Assembly (NCBI RefSeq): GCF_024438035.1
Contig: NZ_JANFQF010000007.1
Location: 124,001 to 188,000 of the forward strand
DNA length: 64,000 bases
From: Rhodococcus tibetensis
GTDB lineage: Bacteria; Actinomycetota; Actinomycetes; Mycobacteriales; Mycobacteriaceae
Reading direction: 5' to 3'
In this document: positions 44,061 to 53,257 of the stretch, one piece after another
Numbering within the stretch: position 1 is the stretch's first letter
Layout: every line of letters starts with the position of its first letter
The notes under the pieces: model-generated
What the model was told of the DNA's origin: nothing
The model's input: only the letters and a program-made list of their open reading frames with translations
The model's database searches: none
Program-made: the position numbers and the translations under genes

Positions 44061-44734
44061 TTGTTGGCGGCCTTCTCGTTTTTGCGCTTGTTGGCTTCGA
44101 CTTCGGCCAAATCCTCGACGCGGTCGGCCCGCGCCCGCTTGTCTGCTGCCTCGCTCTGCTTGTCGGCCGCTTCCTTCAGTTGCTCCTTGGCCGGCGCAGC
44201 GACCTTCTCCTCGGCAGCCTTGATCTTCTCCCGCTCGTTGCGCGCGGCCGCCTCCGCGGCCTGTTTACGCTGAGCTGCCTGCTGATCGGCCTGCTTCGCA
44301 GCGGCTTGTTTGCGCTGTTCAGCCTCCTGAGCGGCGGCGCGCTTGCGTTCTTCTTCACGCTCACGGGCTTGCTCGATCTCGCGCTGCTTCGCTTCCTGCG
44401 CTGCGACTTGCTGCTCGTTGGCGCGCTGTCGCTCGGCTTCCAACTCGGCGTCGGCCTCCGCTTCCTTACGGCTCGCCTCGGCATCGAGTTCCGCGGCGCG
44501 TATCAGCGCGTCGCTCCGCTTCGTGAGCGCAGCGCCGCGCTGCTCGATCTCGCGATCGCCCAGAACGCTGCCGACAGTCCCGTCGAGGGCGCCGAGAGTT
44601 CGTTCGTACATCACCCGCGCCGGCGCCTCGGTTCCCAGCCGGGACATGAATTGGTCCTCGATCAGTTGCAGCGGGAACCGCACGATCTTGTACTGCAGGC
44701 GCAGTACCGCTAACGGCACACTGACGATGTTCAT
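44057..44734 (-). CDS. coiled-coil protein
   Basis: ATG 44734 follows GGGAG. Residues 1-80 are globular (V-L-R-L-Q-Y-K-I-V-R-F-P-L-Q-L-I-E-D-Q-F). From about 80 to 225 the sequence is Ala/Glu/Lys/Arg/Gln-rich heptads (E-A-E-Q-R-K-Q-A-A-A-K-Q), a long coiled coil. Its last codon overlaps the end of the hydrolase on the other strand. It follows the CsbD-type gene by 28 bp; the two probably form one unit. Possibly a stress-structural protein; function unknown. Confidence 0.65.
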   Translation of the reverse strand: MNIVSVPLAVLRLQYKIVRFPLQLIEDQFMSRLGTEAPARVMYERTLGALDGTVGSVLGDREIEQRGAALTKRSDALIRAAELDAEASRKEAEADAELEAERQRANEQQVAAQEAKQREIEQAREREEERKRAAAQEAEQRKQAAAKQADQQAAQRKQAAEAAARNEREKIKAAEEKVAAPAKEQLKEAADKQSEAADKRARADRVEDLAEVEANKRKNEKAANN

Positions 44735-44762
44735 CGAATCTCCCTCGGTACGTGGATGGTGA

Positions 44763-45320
44763 TCAAGACAGTTCGGCGTCGTCGCTGAGGCCTTCGGCTT
44801 CGCGACGTGCACGCTCGGCTTCGGCCCGTGCGGCTTCGGCTTCGCGTACCGACTGGCGATGCTCCTCGACGGCCTCACCGGCATTTTCCGCCGCGGCGGC
44901 GACCTCGGCATGCGCGTTCTCTTCGGCACGAGTCGTCGCGATACGAGCGTCGGCTCCGGCGCGGGCCTGCTCCGTCACCACCTCGCGATGCTGCGCCTCC
45001 TCTGCCGATCGGAGCTGTGCGCGGCGCTGCTCTTCGGCGGCCTGCCGGGCCGCATCCGCCTCGTCCCGGACCTCGGCACGTTCCGCGGCACCTTCCGCAC
45101 GCACCTCCTGCAGTTCTTCGGCTGCCTGCTCGGTTTCCGCCCGGGCGATGGCTTCGGCGGTGTTCGCCTCTTTGCGTTGCTGGGCTTCTGCCTGCTGCAG
45201 TTGCCCCTCGGCGGTCAGCGAATCGTTTCCGGTCACCGCACCGGCGACCTCCTTCGCCTTGCCCTTGACCGAGTCGAGCAAACCTTCGCGCGCTTCCCCG
45301 GACGTGTCGCGATCACTCAT
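44763..45320 (-). CDS. CsbD-domain protein with Ala/Glu-rich coiled coil
   Basis: 185 residues. The N-terminal 45 residues (G-L-L-D-S-V-K-G-K-A-K-E-V-A-G-A, L-T-A-E-G) fit the CsbD family. The rest is an unbroken Ala/Glu/Arg heptad region. A CsbD domain fused to a long coiled coil is an uncommon architecture. Forms an operon with the coiled-coil gene downstream. Probably a general-stress protein. Confidence 0.65.
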   Translation of the reverse strand: MSDRDTSGEAREGLLDSVKGKAKEVAGAVTGNDSLTAEGQLQQAEAQQRKEANTAEAIARAETEQAAEELQEVRAEGAAERAEVRDEADAARQAAEEQRRAQLRSAEEAQHREVVTEQARAGADARIATTRAEENAHAEVAAAAENAGEAVEEHRQSVREAEAARAEAERARREAEGLSDDAELS

Positions 45321-45469
45321 GGATGGTTCTCCTACTGTCGTGACTGAGATGGCCGGCTTTTGCCGTCCCGAACCGACGAGTAACCAGAATGAGCTGCCGC
45401 GAATCGCGGGAGTACTGCCGAGTTGATTTATTCCGCGGGTCCTACGGTCTGATCACCTAGCATCGGGGA

Positions 45470-46120
45470 ATGACCGCGCCGCAAACCGACCAGTCGTACG
45501 CCCACCTACTCGAGGAGGTAGCCGCGTCGCAGCGGGCGCTCGAGTCGACGCTCGAGAAGTTGACCGACCAGCAGGCCCGCGAACCATCCAGGTTGCCGGG
45601 GTGGAGTCGTGGACACGTGGTGACCCACCTGGCGAGGAACGCCGACGCCCTCAATCGCTTCGCTGTCGGCGTCGTCACGGGGGAACCTGCTCCGGAGATG
45701 TATCCGGGTGGGCCGGCTGCGCGGGCGGCCGCGATCGAGGAGGGGGCCGGACGGCCCGCCGAGCTTCTCGCCGCCGACGTTCGGTTCGCGGGACGCCGGG
45801 TGATCGAATCGCTACGGGACATCACCGCTGACCGGTATGCGACGCCCGTGAACTGGCGTAAGCCGGTGACAGCCGGGGATGTGCCGGTGCTGCGGTGGCG
45901 CGAACTCGAGATTCACCACGTCGACCTCGGCCTGGACTATGCGGTCGATGACTGGCCGGAGTCGTTCGTCGAACGGACCCTGGGGACGGAGCTGCCCGAG
46001 TTGCGGGCGCTGCATCCGGGCGTCACCGTGCCGGATCTGCCGCAGCCCGAGCTGCTCGCGTGGTTGATCGGACGTCCCACCCGCACCGGGCTGCCGGCGG
46101 TTCCGGCCTGGCCGTTCTGA
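45470..46120 (+). CDS. maleylpyruvate isomerase-type, mycothiol-dependent enzyme
   Basis: 216 residues. The DinB-like MDMPI N-terminal domain shows L-P-G-W-S-R-G-H-V-V-T-H-L-A-R-N-A-D with His of the metal site and, later, W-R-E-L-E-I-H-H-V-D-L with Glu and His. Mycothiol-dependent maleylpyruvate isomerases act in gentisate breakdown, but family members have other roles, and no gentisate genes lie nearby. A mycothiol partner fits an actinobacterial host. Confidence 0.8.
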   Translation: MTAPQTDQSYAHLLEEVAASQRALESTLEKLTDQQAREPSRLPGWSRGHVVTHLARNADALNRFAVGVVTGEPAPEMYPGGPAARAAAIEEGAGRPAELLAADVRFAGRRVIESLRDITADRYATPVNWRKPVTAGDVPVLRWRELEIHHVDLGLDYAVDDWPESFVERTLGTELPELRALHPGVTVPDLPQPELLAWLIGRPTRTGLPAVPAWPF

Positions 46121-46123
46121 CCG

Positions 46124-46465
46124 TCAGGCGTATTCGGCGGTGTCGAAGGTGCCGGCCTCGTCGAGGCCGGCCCAGATGATGTTGCAGCGCTTGCGGGTCA
46201 TTTCGTCGGCGTCGGCGAGTAGGGCGTCGAGAAGGGATCGGGGGGTCTCCCGCCACGACTGCTGCAGGGCTTCCACGGCGTGGGGCGGGAACAGCCCGGA
46301 GCGGGCGGCCGCGAGGGTCCACTCGTCGAACTCACCACCGTGGATTCGCTCGACGGCGTCGTAGTCCACGTCGCCGTCGCCGAGATCGAGGGAGAACATC
46401 GAAGCGAAGAGATCGCCGCTCACGTCGACGACGGAATTGTTCGGCTTGCGCTGTTCGGCGTACAT
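46124..46465 (-). CDS. hypothetical protein
   Basis: 113 residues, acidic and helical: S-L-D-L-G-D-G-D-V-D-Y-D-A-V, F-D-E-W-T-L-A-A-A-R, T-R-K-R-C-N-I-I-W-A-G-L-D-E-A. No domain known to me; length and composition point to a small soluble protein. It ends 4 bp from the stop of the convergent isomerase gene. Confidence 0.55.
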   Translation of the reverse strand: MYAEQRKPNNSVVDVSGDLFASMFSLDLGDGDVDYDAVERIHGGEFDEWTLAAARSGLFPPHAVEALQQSWRETPRSLLDALLADADEMTRKRCNIIWAGLDEAGTFDTAEYA

Positions 46466-46635
46466 CGTGGCTTACCTCCTGAGCCGACGCGAAAAACCCG
46501 ACTCGTGCTGGCGAACTGTGCTGACGTGAAGAACTGTAGGGCGACTGATTGTGAGCAGCTTAAGGGTTTTCTGAGGGGCCATACAGTGATGTATCTCACG
46601 TCACTTTTCTGCGGGGGCACCGCAGAGTCCCGCTG

Positions 46636-47304
46636 TCACCGCACCCGAAGGACGACCTCCGTGGGATGTGCGTCGGCCGGAGTTTCGACGGTTTGGCGTA
46701 CGGCAGCGGCGACGGTCGAGGCTTGCAAATAATTCTCGGGACGGTATTCGTTGCCCTCGCCTGCGACGATGGCGCGCTGCATGTCGGTGTCGATGCGTCC
46801 GGGGTGAAGGGAGGTGACGCGCAGGCCCGGCTCCTCGAGGCGCAGGGCATCCCCGAAGGCGCGGAGGGCGAATTTGCTCGCCGCATAGGACGCCCACCCC
46901 GCGTTCGCGCGAATTCCCGCACCGGAATTGATGAGCACTATGTGTCCTCCGGCGGTTCGCAGGGCCGGCAACAGGAGGCGCGTCAGCTCGGCCACGGCGA
47001 TCACGTTCGCCTCGAGCGTGCTACGCCACTGCTCGACACTGGACTCCGCGACGGTCGACAGGTCGGCGACCCCCGCATTGTGTACCAGCACGTCCAGGTG
47101 CTCGATCGGCGCACAGGCGGCGGCCACGGCGTCGTAGTCGGTGAGTTCGACAGGCCAGGGGGTCGCGGCGGGGAGTTCGCCGAGGATCCCGGTCAACGAT
47201 GCTGCTGTTCGGGCTCCGAGAAGGAGGTGGTGAGTGGGTGCGAGTTCGCGGGCGATGGCGGCTCCGAGGCCGCGGCTCGCTCCGGTGATCAGGGCTGTGG
47301 GCAC
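46636..47304 (-). CDS. short-chain dehydrogenase/reductase
   Basis: 222 residues with T-G-A-S-R-G-L-G (cofactor), V-L-V-H-N-A-G-V (NNAG variant), I-N-S-G-A-G and Y-A-A-S-K (Tyr-Lys). A compact classical SDR with unknown substrate. GTG start at 47304. The gene stands alone; the next gene on the same strand is 50 bp upstream. Confidence 0.75.
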   Translation of the reverse strand: MPTALITGASRGLGAAIARELAPTHHLLLGARTAASLTGILGELPAATPWPVELTDYDAVAAACAPIEHLDVLVHNAGVADLSTVAESSVEQWRSTLEANVIAVAELTRLLLPALRTAGGHIVLINSGAGIRANAGWASYAASKFALRAFGDALRLEEPGLRVTSLHPGRIDTDMQRAIVAGEGNEYRPENYLQASTVAAAVRQTVETPADAHPTEVVLRVR

Positions 47305-47357
47305 GTGGTCGAGGCTAGCGCCCGGGAGTACTTCTCAACGGCCCGGTGAACAAGAAC

Positions 47358-47762
47358 TCACGACGCCGACCAGTGATGCCATCGCAGGGAGCGGACGGCG
47401 ATTACCGGGCCGTCCGGCCGGCGCGCGACGTACTGCGGGTATTTGGCGGCGAGAACGTCGATGGCGGAGGCGCCCTCCGCAGTGGTCGCGTCGAGTATTT
47501 CGGCCACGCCGTCTACCCGCACCCACCACAATTGGTTCCAGTCGTCGTCGTAGTGATCGACGAGGAGGCTGACGGCGGAATTCGCGGCGATGTTCTTCAA
47601 TCTTCGTAAAGCCGTGCTGCGCTTGGGTTTATAGTCGACGCACGAGTAGATGGTATCTTCGTCGACGGCGAAGACCAGCGGTACGACGTGCGGCGCACCA
47701 TCAGGTCCGGCGGTGGCGAGCCGTGCGACGCGGGCAGTGGAGAATCGCTGCACGGGATTCAT
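47358..47762 (-). CDS. PPOX-class F420-dependent oxidoreductase
   Basis: ATG 47762 was chosen because GGAG lies six bases upstream; ATG 47774 is an alternative. The 134 residues (V-A-R-L-A-T-A-G-P-D-G-A-P-H-V-V-P-L, Y-K-P-K-R-S-T-A-L-R-R-L-K-N-I, D-H-Y-D-D-D-W) fit the split-barrel flavin/F420-binding TIGR03668 group. Role unknown; such proteins reduce diverse compounds with F420H2. Confidence 0.75.
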   Translation of the reverse strand: MNPVQRFSTARVARLATAGPDGAPHVVPLVFAVDEDTIYSCVDYKPKRSTALRRLKNIAANSAVSLLVDHYDDDWNQLWWVRVDGVAEILDATTAEGASAIDVLAAKYPQYVARRPDGPVIAVRSLRWHHWSAS

Positions 47763-47981
47763 TTCCGACTCCATGAGGTAGTCACCGCTGACAGGCTCGG
47801 GTCGCGCGGGAGATCTCAGCGGTCTGCCCGAAACCAACGGAGTGCCAACAATATTCACTGGCCCATATGAGATTCGCATCTCGTCGGCGCGAGCGATTGC
47901 GTACGACACTAGCTGACTCGAAAGGCGAGGGCACATGTCAAGCATTCGTTGACAAAGCAGACTATGTCAACCAGAAGTTGA

Positions 47982-48602
47982 CTACTGGACAACCAGCGTG
48001 ATGCCGAGCGTGAGCATCAGTGCGGCGATACCGGCGTCCAATGCCCGCCAGGCACCGGGGCGGGCGAAGACTCGATGCAGGAATCGAGCGCCGTAGCCGA
48101 GGGCTAGGAACCAACTGACGCTGGCGACGGCCGCTCCGAGGCCGAACAGCCAACGCCCCGGATCGCCCTGATTGTTGGCAACCGATCCGAGCATCAGCAC
48201 GGTGTCGAGGTAGACGTGCGGGTTGAGCCAGGTAAGTGCGAGGCACGTGAAGATCGCGGTGGCGAGTGTGGCGGACCCGACTTCCTGCGGAGTGTCGAGC
48301 GCGCCGGGCCGCAGTGCGCGACGGGCCGCGAACGCTGCGTAGGCCAGGAGGAACGCGGCTCCGGCCCAGCGGATGACGGTGATCGCACCGGGCGCGTGGG
48401 CGAGGATCGTGGCAATTCCGCTGATCCCGATTCCGATGAGGATGACGTCGGAGACCGCGCAGAGAGCGACGACGGGTAGGACGTGCCGGCGGACGATGCC
48501 CTGCCTCAGAACGAAGGCGTTCTGGGTGCCGATCGCCACGATCAACGACAGACCGGTGCCGAAGCCTGCTGCTGCCGTGAGCACGCTGGGTGTGAAGTCC
48601 AT
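47982..48602 (-). CDS. lysE: LysE/ArgO-type amino acid exporter
   Basis: 206 residues with six hydrophobic segments. The N-terminal G-L-S-L-I-V-A-I-G-T-Q-N-A-F-V-L-R-Q-G is the LysE signature, and L-T-W-L-N-P-H-V-Y-L-D-T-V appears in the middle. Exports basic amino acids (lysine, arginine). It is divergent from lysG, the regulator that activates it when lysine or arginine is high in Corynebacterium. Confidence 0.85.
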   Translation of the reverse strand: MDFTPSVLTAAAGFGTGLSLIVAIGTQNAFVLRQGIVRRHVLPVVALCAVSDVILIGIGISGIATILAHAPGAITVIRWAGAAFLLAYAAFAARRALRPGALDTPQEVGSATLATAIFTCLALTWLNPHVYLDTVLMLGSVANNQGDPGRWLFGLGAAVASVSWFLALGYGARFLHRVFARPGAWRALDAGIAALMLTLGITLVVQ

Positions 48603-48674
48603 GGACACCACGCTACGAATTACCCGAACATCAGGCCAGCTAATTTTCCTTCATAACCATTAGCATCGCTTCAC

Positions 48675-49550
48675 ATGGAACTGGACCTTTCCGCGTTGCG
48701 TACGTTCGCCGCCGTCATCGACGAAGGCACTTTCGAGGCGGCGGCCCGCACACTGCACATCACACCGTCCGCCGTGAGCCAGCGCATCAAAGCGCTCGAG
48801 CAACAGGTGGGACGCGTGCTGGTGCAGCGGGCGAAACCGGCACGAGCCACGGAGTCGGGGCACGTGGTGCTCACATTCGCGCGGCAGGTGGCCCAGCTCG
48901 AGCGGGAAACGATGTCGTCGCTCAACCCGGACGCCGCGCAGGCAAGCACGCTGCCCCTCGTCGTCAACGCGGATTCCCTGTCCACCTGGATGATCCCCGC
49001 CCTGGCACGGTTGGCACCGGAGCATCGAGTGTTGTTCGACCTGCACCGCGAAGACGAGTACCACTCCACGACACTCCTGCGGGAGGGAACGGTGATGGCG
49101 GCGGTGACGTCGGTTCCGGAACCAGTGCAAGGGTGCACGGTGGAGACCCTCGGGTCGATGCGGTACCACGCACTGTGCAGCCGTGCGTTCGCCGACCACT
49201 GGTTTCCGGACGGGCCGACCGCCGACGCCCTGGCAGTGGCCCCCATGCTCGACTTCGACCGCAAAGACGAGCTCCAGGCCAGATTCCTGCGGGGGTTCAC
49301 TCGACGCCGACTGCACCCACCGCGCCACTTCGTTCCCGGTTCCTCGGCGTTCTCGGACGCCGTTCGCCACGGGCTCGGCTGGGGACTGCTCCCCGAACTG
49401 CACACGGGCACGGACCACGGACTCGTCGAGCTCGATCCGGCGCGGCCGGTCGATGTCCCGCTGTATTGGCAGCGATGGAAATTGGATTCGCCCCTTCTCA
49501 CCGCTCTCACCAGTGCGGTCCGGGAGGCGGCTCGCGAAGCGTTGCGGTGA
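48675..49550 (+). CDS. lysG: LysG/ArgP-type LysR-family regulator
   Basis: 291 residues. N-terminal HTH (A-L-R-T-F-A-A-V-I-D-E-G-T-F-E-A-A-A, P-S-A-V-S-Q-R-I-K-A-L-E) and the effector domain with V-N-A-D-S-L-S-T-W-M-I-P are typical of the ArgP/LysG group. It activates lysE with basic amino acids. The 72-bp divergent region carries its target. Confidence 0.85.
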   Translation: MELDLSALRTFAAVIDEGTFEAAARTLHITPSAVSQRIKALEQQVGRVLVQRAKPARATESGHVVLTFARQVAQLERETMSSLNPDAAQASTLPLVVNADSLSTWMIPALARLAPEHRVLFDLHREDEYHSTTLLREGTVMAAVTSVPEPVQGCTVETLGSMRYHALCSRAFADHWFPDGPTADALAVAPMLDFDRKDELQARFLRGFTRRRLHPPRHFVPGSSAFSDAVRHGLGWGLLPELHTGTDHGLVELDPARPVDVPLYWQRWKLDSPLLTALTSAVREAAREALR

Positions 49551-49576
49551 TGTGTGGTGGGCGCAACACTGGTGAC

Positions 49577-50599
49577 ATGGTCGCCGACAGCCCGATGGAC
49601 CCGGTGCAGGCCCTCCGCGAGACAGCGTTCTGGCTCGAGCGATCTCGGGCGGAGACGCATCGGGTGAAGGCATATCGGCGTGCTGCCGACGTGGTGGCGG
49701 GGCTGGCCGAGGAGCAGCGGGAGATCCGTCAGCGCACCGACAGCTGGAAGGACCTGCCGGGTATCGGACCGAAGACGGCCACGGTGATCCGTGAGGCCCT
49801 CGACGGTGTTCCCGCCTACCTCACGGAATTGCGGGGAAACGCGGAACCCCTCGGCGGAGGGGTACTACGCGAAGCGCTGAAGGGTGATCTGCACACTCAT
49901 TCGGACTGGTCCGACGGTGGCAGCCCGATCGACGAGATGATGCGTAGTGCGGCGGCACTCGGTCACGAATACTGCGCTCTCACAGATCATTCCCCACGAC
50001 TGACGGTGGCCAACGGGTTGTCCGCCGATCGGCTGCGCGCCCAACTCGGGGTGATCGCCCGGCTCAACGAAGAGTTGGCGCCCTTCCGTATCCTCACCGG
50101 CATCGAGGTCGATATTCTCGAAGACGGTTCGCTCGATCAGGATCCGGAACTTCTCGACCAACTCGACATCGTGGTCGCCAGCGTGCATTCGAAGCTTCGG
50201 GCCGAACACGGGGCGATGACGCGGCGGATGTTGAAAGCCGTGGAGAATCCGCGAGTTGATGTGCTGGGACATTGCACGGGCCGTCTCGTCGAAGGAGGCC
50301 GCGGTACCCGGCCGGAGTCCACGTTCGACGCCGAGAAAGTGTTCACCGCGTGCCGCGACCACCGCACCGCTGTCGAGATCAACAGCCGTCCCGAACGTCG
50401 CGACCCCCCGAGCCGGCTGATCGATCTGGCCATGGACATCGGGTGTCTGTTCTCGATCGACACCGACGCGCATGCGCCTGGTCAACTCGCGTGGCAAGGG
50501 TACGGGTGTGAGCGGGCGATGCGATGCGGCGTCGAACCCGAACAGGTGATCAATACCTGGTCGGCCGACGATCTACTGGAGTGGGCGGGATCGCGCTAG
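49577..50599 (+). CDS. PHP-domain protein with HhH region
   Basis: ATG 49577 was chosen because coding character begins there. The 340-residue product has an N-terminal helical region with G-I-G-P-K-T-A (helix-hairpin-helix, residues 45-75) as in polymerase X, followed by a PHP domain: G-D-L-H-T-H-S-D-W-S-D-G, T-D-H-S-P, I-L-T-G-I-E-V-D, S-V-H-S, D-V-L-G-H, E-I-N-S and D-T-D-A-H. The metal-binding residues look complete. Likely a phosphoesterase/exonuclease-type enzyme related to the C-terminal part of PolX; the polymerase palm is absent. Confidence 0.75.
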   Translation: MVADSPMDPVQALRETAFWLERSRAETHRVKAYRRAADVVAGLAEEQREIRQRTDSWKDLPGIGPKTATVIREALDGVPAYLTELRGNAEPLGGGVLREALKGDLHTHSDWSDGGSPIDEMMRSAAALGHEYCALTDHSPRLTVANGLSADRLRAQLGVIARLNEELAPFRILTGIEVDILEDGSLDQDPELLDQLDIVVASVHSKLRAEHGAMTRRMLKAVENPRVDVLGHCTGRLVEGGRGTRPESTFDAEKVFTACRDHRTAVEINSRPERRDPPSRLIDLAMDIGCLFSIDTDAHAPGQLAWQGYGCERAMRCGVEPEQVINTWSADDLLEWAGSR

Positions 50600-50686
50600 G
50601 AAACAACGGATGCGCTGTGGTGTACAGCAATTACGCCTCGACGGGAGTTGCGCCTGCCTGGGCAAGCCGCAGGCGCATCGAGAGTC

Positions 50687-51631
50687 CTACCGTTCGTTCT
50701 CACCGGCAGTCGCGCCGCACTCCCCGCAGGCCTGGATCAGGGCCGCACTGCGCGGCTGCCGTGCACGGGCCGGAAACCGCACAGCGGACCTGAAGCGCGC
50801 GGCCGGTCGGCCGTCACCTCCGGAGTCGGTTACCGGGTGGAGAGAACGGCGCCTCTTCCTCCGCGCTGCCGGAAGGATCGGCAACCAGGGCCAGTGCCGG
50901 CCGACCCTGCGCCGCGCCCGCAGGAAGCCGAGGCCGAGCACTAACCCGAAGATCAGGTGCCCGATCAGCGAAAGTACGAGCGTCGTCGGCGTGAGCGGAA
51001 ACATGGCTTGCTGCCCGCTGGGCGAGAGGGCGACCGTGGCGATGAGCCCGGCCCACACTGGGAACACGGCGAAGCCGACGGAGGTGAGGACGACGGTGCG
51101 GCGCGACATATGTTGGAGGCCCAGCGCTAGGGAGATGAGAAAGAACGCAATTCCGATTCCGCCTCCGTCACCGATATAACGCCACAGGTAACCGACGATC
51201 GCGCCGCTCCGAGTGTCGGATCCCGAGTGGAGCCAGGTACCCATTTTCGGAATGAAGTCGCCCCACAGGTCGAGCAGATACACGGTGTCGAGGCGGAAGA
51301 TGTCGTAGACCAGACACGCGAACATTCCCCAGCCGAGGCCATGCCCGACGATGCGGTCGATCGGGTGCGGAGCGAAAACGCACAGCACCGCGAGGACGGC
51401 CGCGAGTGGAATGATCACCAGCGCGCCGGTGGTGTTCATCGACACAACGCCGAACACCTGCGCCGAGATCGCCAGCAGCGGTAGGGCTGCGAGCAGCAGG
51501 TACAGCCCTATTCGGGTGAGGGTCCCGTGGTGGCGGACGCTCTTCGGGGCGGGTTCGACGGTGGGCACGGCAGAGCCCGTCAGTTCGTGATCGTGCACGG
51601 CGGGGACGATGGTGCCGAAATTGTGCGACAC
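50687..51631 (-). CDS. polytopic membrane protein
   Basis: GTG 51631 follows AAAGGA by nine bases (314 residues); a longer start at 51670 is possible. About seven hydrophobic helices: L-Y-L-L-L-A-A-L-P-L-L-A, L-V-I-I-P-L-A-A-V-L-A, I-G-I-A-F-F-L-I-S-L-A and others. The tail (from about 250) is Arg/Ala-rich and cytoplasmic. I do not recognise the family. Function unknown. Confidence 0.6.
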   Translation of the reverse strand: MSHNFGTIVPAVHDHELTGSAVPTVEPAPKSVRHHGTLTRIGLYLLLAALPLLAISAQVFGVVSMNTTGALVIIPLAAVLAVLCVFAPHPIDRIVGHGLGWGMFACLVYDIFRLDTVYLLDLWGDFIPKMGTWLHSGSDTRSGAIVGYLWRYIGDGGGIGIAFFLISLALGLQHMSRRTVVLTSVGFAVFPVWAGLIATVALSPSGQQAMFPLTPTTLVLSLIGHLIFGLVLGLGFLRARRRVGRHWPWLPILPAARRKRRRSLHPVTDSGGDGRPAARFRSAVRFPARARQPRSAALIQACGECGATAGENER

Positions 51632-51915
51632 AGCGGCGGGTCCTTTCGATCGCAGGGGTTCTCTCTCCACATGTGCGGTTGCTGACGTTCCCAGCGTCCG
51701 GCACGTGCCCGATACCGAATAGTCACCCGAGGGGTAGTGATCGCCACCCTGAACGCTGTTGGTGAATTGAAATCGGAAATCGGTTCAGTACAACCCTTTC
51801 CATCCCGGGCGCGATACATCCCGGTAGACAGAACTCCGAACTGCGGATATTCGAGTCCCGCCTATCGCTCCGGTGTTAGCGTGGACGCATTGGGCGACCG
51901 GAAAGGCGCTTGTCG

Positions 51916-53175
51916 ATGAATGGATTCATTCGGAGATTGGCCACCGTGGCGCTGACGCTGGTCGCTGCGGCGTTCGTCGTCTCACCACCGCAGGCCTCTG
52001 GCTTCGCCGAAGACATCTGTTACAGCCCGGACGGCGCACCGCCGCACAACTGCGCGCCACTTCCGCCCAGCTGTTCGCTCGACGACCCCAACGGTCCGAT
52101 CTGCGGCCTCGAGGCATTCGCGCGCTACGGGTACACGTTGCGTCAACCGCTCGGCGGACGCAGCCTCGTGCACGCAGACTCGACGTACATCATCGCCCGC
52201 GCCGTCGGTTTCTCGGTGCGAGATGCATATTGGATCGCGGCGTACGACGAAGCGACCGACCTCGGCACCTTCGCGCCTCGCGACATCAACGGCCAACTCG
52301 TCGCCGACGCGGACACGTGGACCACCAAGGACATCGGCGGCCTCGTGCGCACCCACTTCGCCACCGGCGGGTTTCTCTTCCACTTTCTGCCGACGATGCG
52401 TGGACCGCTCGATCCCGAACCCGACGGCTTGCGACCCGACATCGACGATCCCCGACACGAGGTCATGCTCACGCACGTGCGGCGCTGGGCCATGGCAGGC
52501 CCGGGTAGTAGTGCTCCACTGTGCACGGCAGGCTTTACCAATCCGTCAGCAGATGGTGACTATGCCACCGGCACAGGCTGTTACGGCGACGCTCAGCCCG
52601 CGCAGATCAACGGCGTGTACAGCATCGAGACCCCGGTCGCGATCCCGTTCACCAACGCCACGGGCCAGCAGGTCATTTCGGGCGAGGTCCGATCGGCGCA
52701 ATTCGACTCCTGGATCGGGAGCGAATCTTCGAACGCGAGGATCGGCATCTACCTCCACGCTCTCGGTGACCGCATCTCGCACCATGTCTGCACCGATGCC
52801 GGCACGATCACTCCGCCATCGCCCGATCGGCCGGAATTCCGGATCGATCTGAACAAACCCACCTGTGATCAGGGTCCGCACGCTGTCCGTCACGAGTACG
52901 AGACCGGCGTGGATTTCGCCGGGCTCGCGCCGGAAGACCAGACCACAGCAGCGGCACTGTCGATGGTCTACGACGAACTCGTCGAATTCGCACGAATTCG
53001 CGGAACCCTCGCGGCCCGGGCCACAGAGCCTGCGAACAAGAACGCGCTGTTGCTCGACGGACTCCTGCCGGCGCTGCAAGTCCGGGAGCCGACCCTGCGA
53101 GTGGAAGCCGTGACTGAGGTCGGTTGTCGATTCGGTGTCCCGGCATTCCCAGGAAATCCGGCGTGCCGAGGTTGA
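51916..53175 (+). CDS. exported hypothetical protein
   Basis: ATG 51916 (TTG 51910 possible) gives 419 residues with a signal peptide of about 29 residues (hydrophobic A-L-T-L-V-A-A-A-F-V-V, cleavage near Q-A-S-G-F-A). The mature part has several Cys, possibly in disulphides. The motif H-A-L-G-D-R-I-S-H-H-V-C-T-D-A-G resembles metal-site motifs of S1/P1-type nucleases or zinc phospholipases, but a full set of ligands is not clear. Exported; function unknown. Confidence 0.65.
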   Translation: MNGFIRRLATVALTLVAAAFVVSPPQASGFAEDICYSPDGAPPHNCAPLPPSCSLDDPNGPICGLEAFARYGYTLRQPLGGRSLVHADSTYIIARAVGFSVRDAYWIAAYDEATDLGTFAPRDINGQLVADADTWTTKDIGGLVRTHFATGGFLFHFLPTMRGPLDPEPDGLRPDIDDPRHEVMLTHVRRWAMAGPGSSAPLCTAGFTNPSADGDYATGTGCYGDAQPAQINGVYSIETPVAIPFTNATGQQVISGEVRSAQFDSWIGSESSNARIGIYLHALGDRISHHVCTDAGTITPPSPDRPEFRIDLNKPTCDQGPHAVRHEYETGVDFAGLAPEDQTTAAALSMVYDELVEFARIRGTLAARATEPANKNALLLDGLLPALQVREPTLRVEAVTEVGCRFGVPAFPGNPACRG

Positions 53176-53257
53176 TCGCTGCTCACTGAGCAGTCCCGCA
53201 CAGGCACCGCTTCGATGCTCGTAAAGTTGGTGGTGTTCGCGGGTTGGAGGGACGAAA

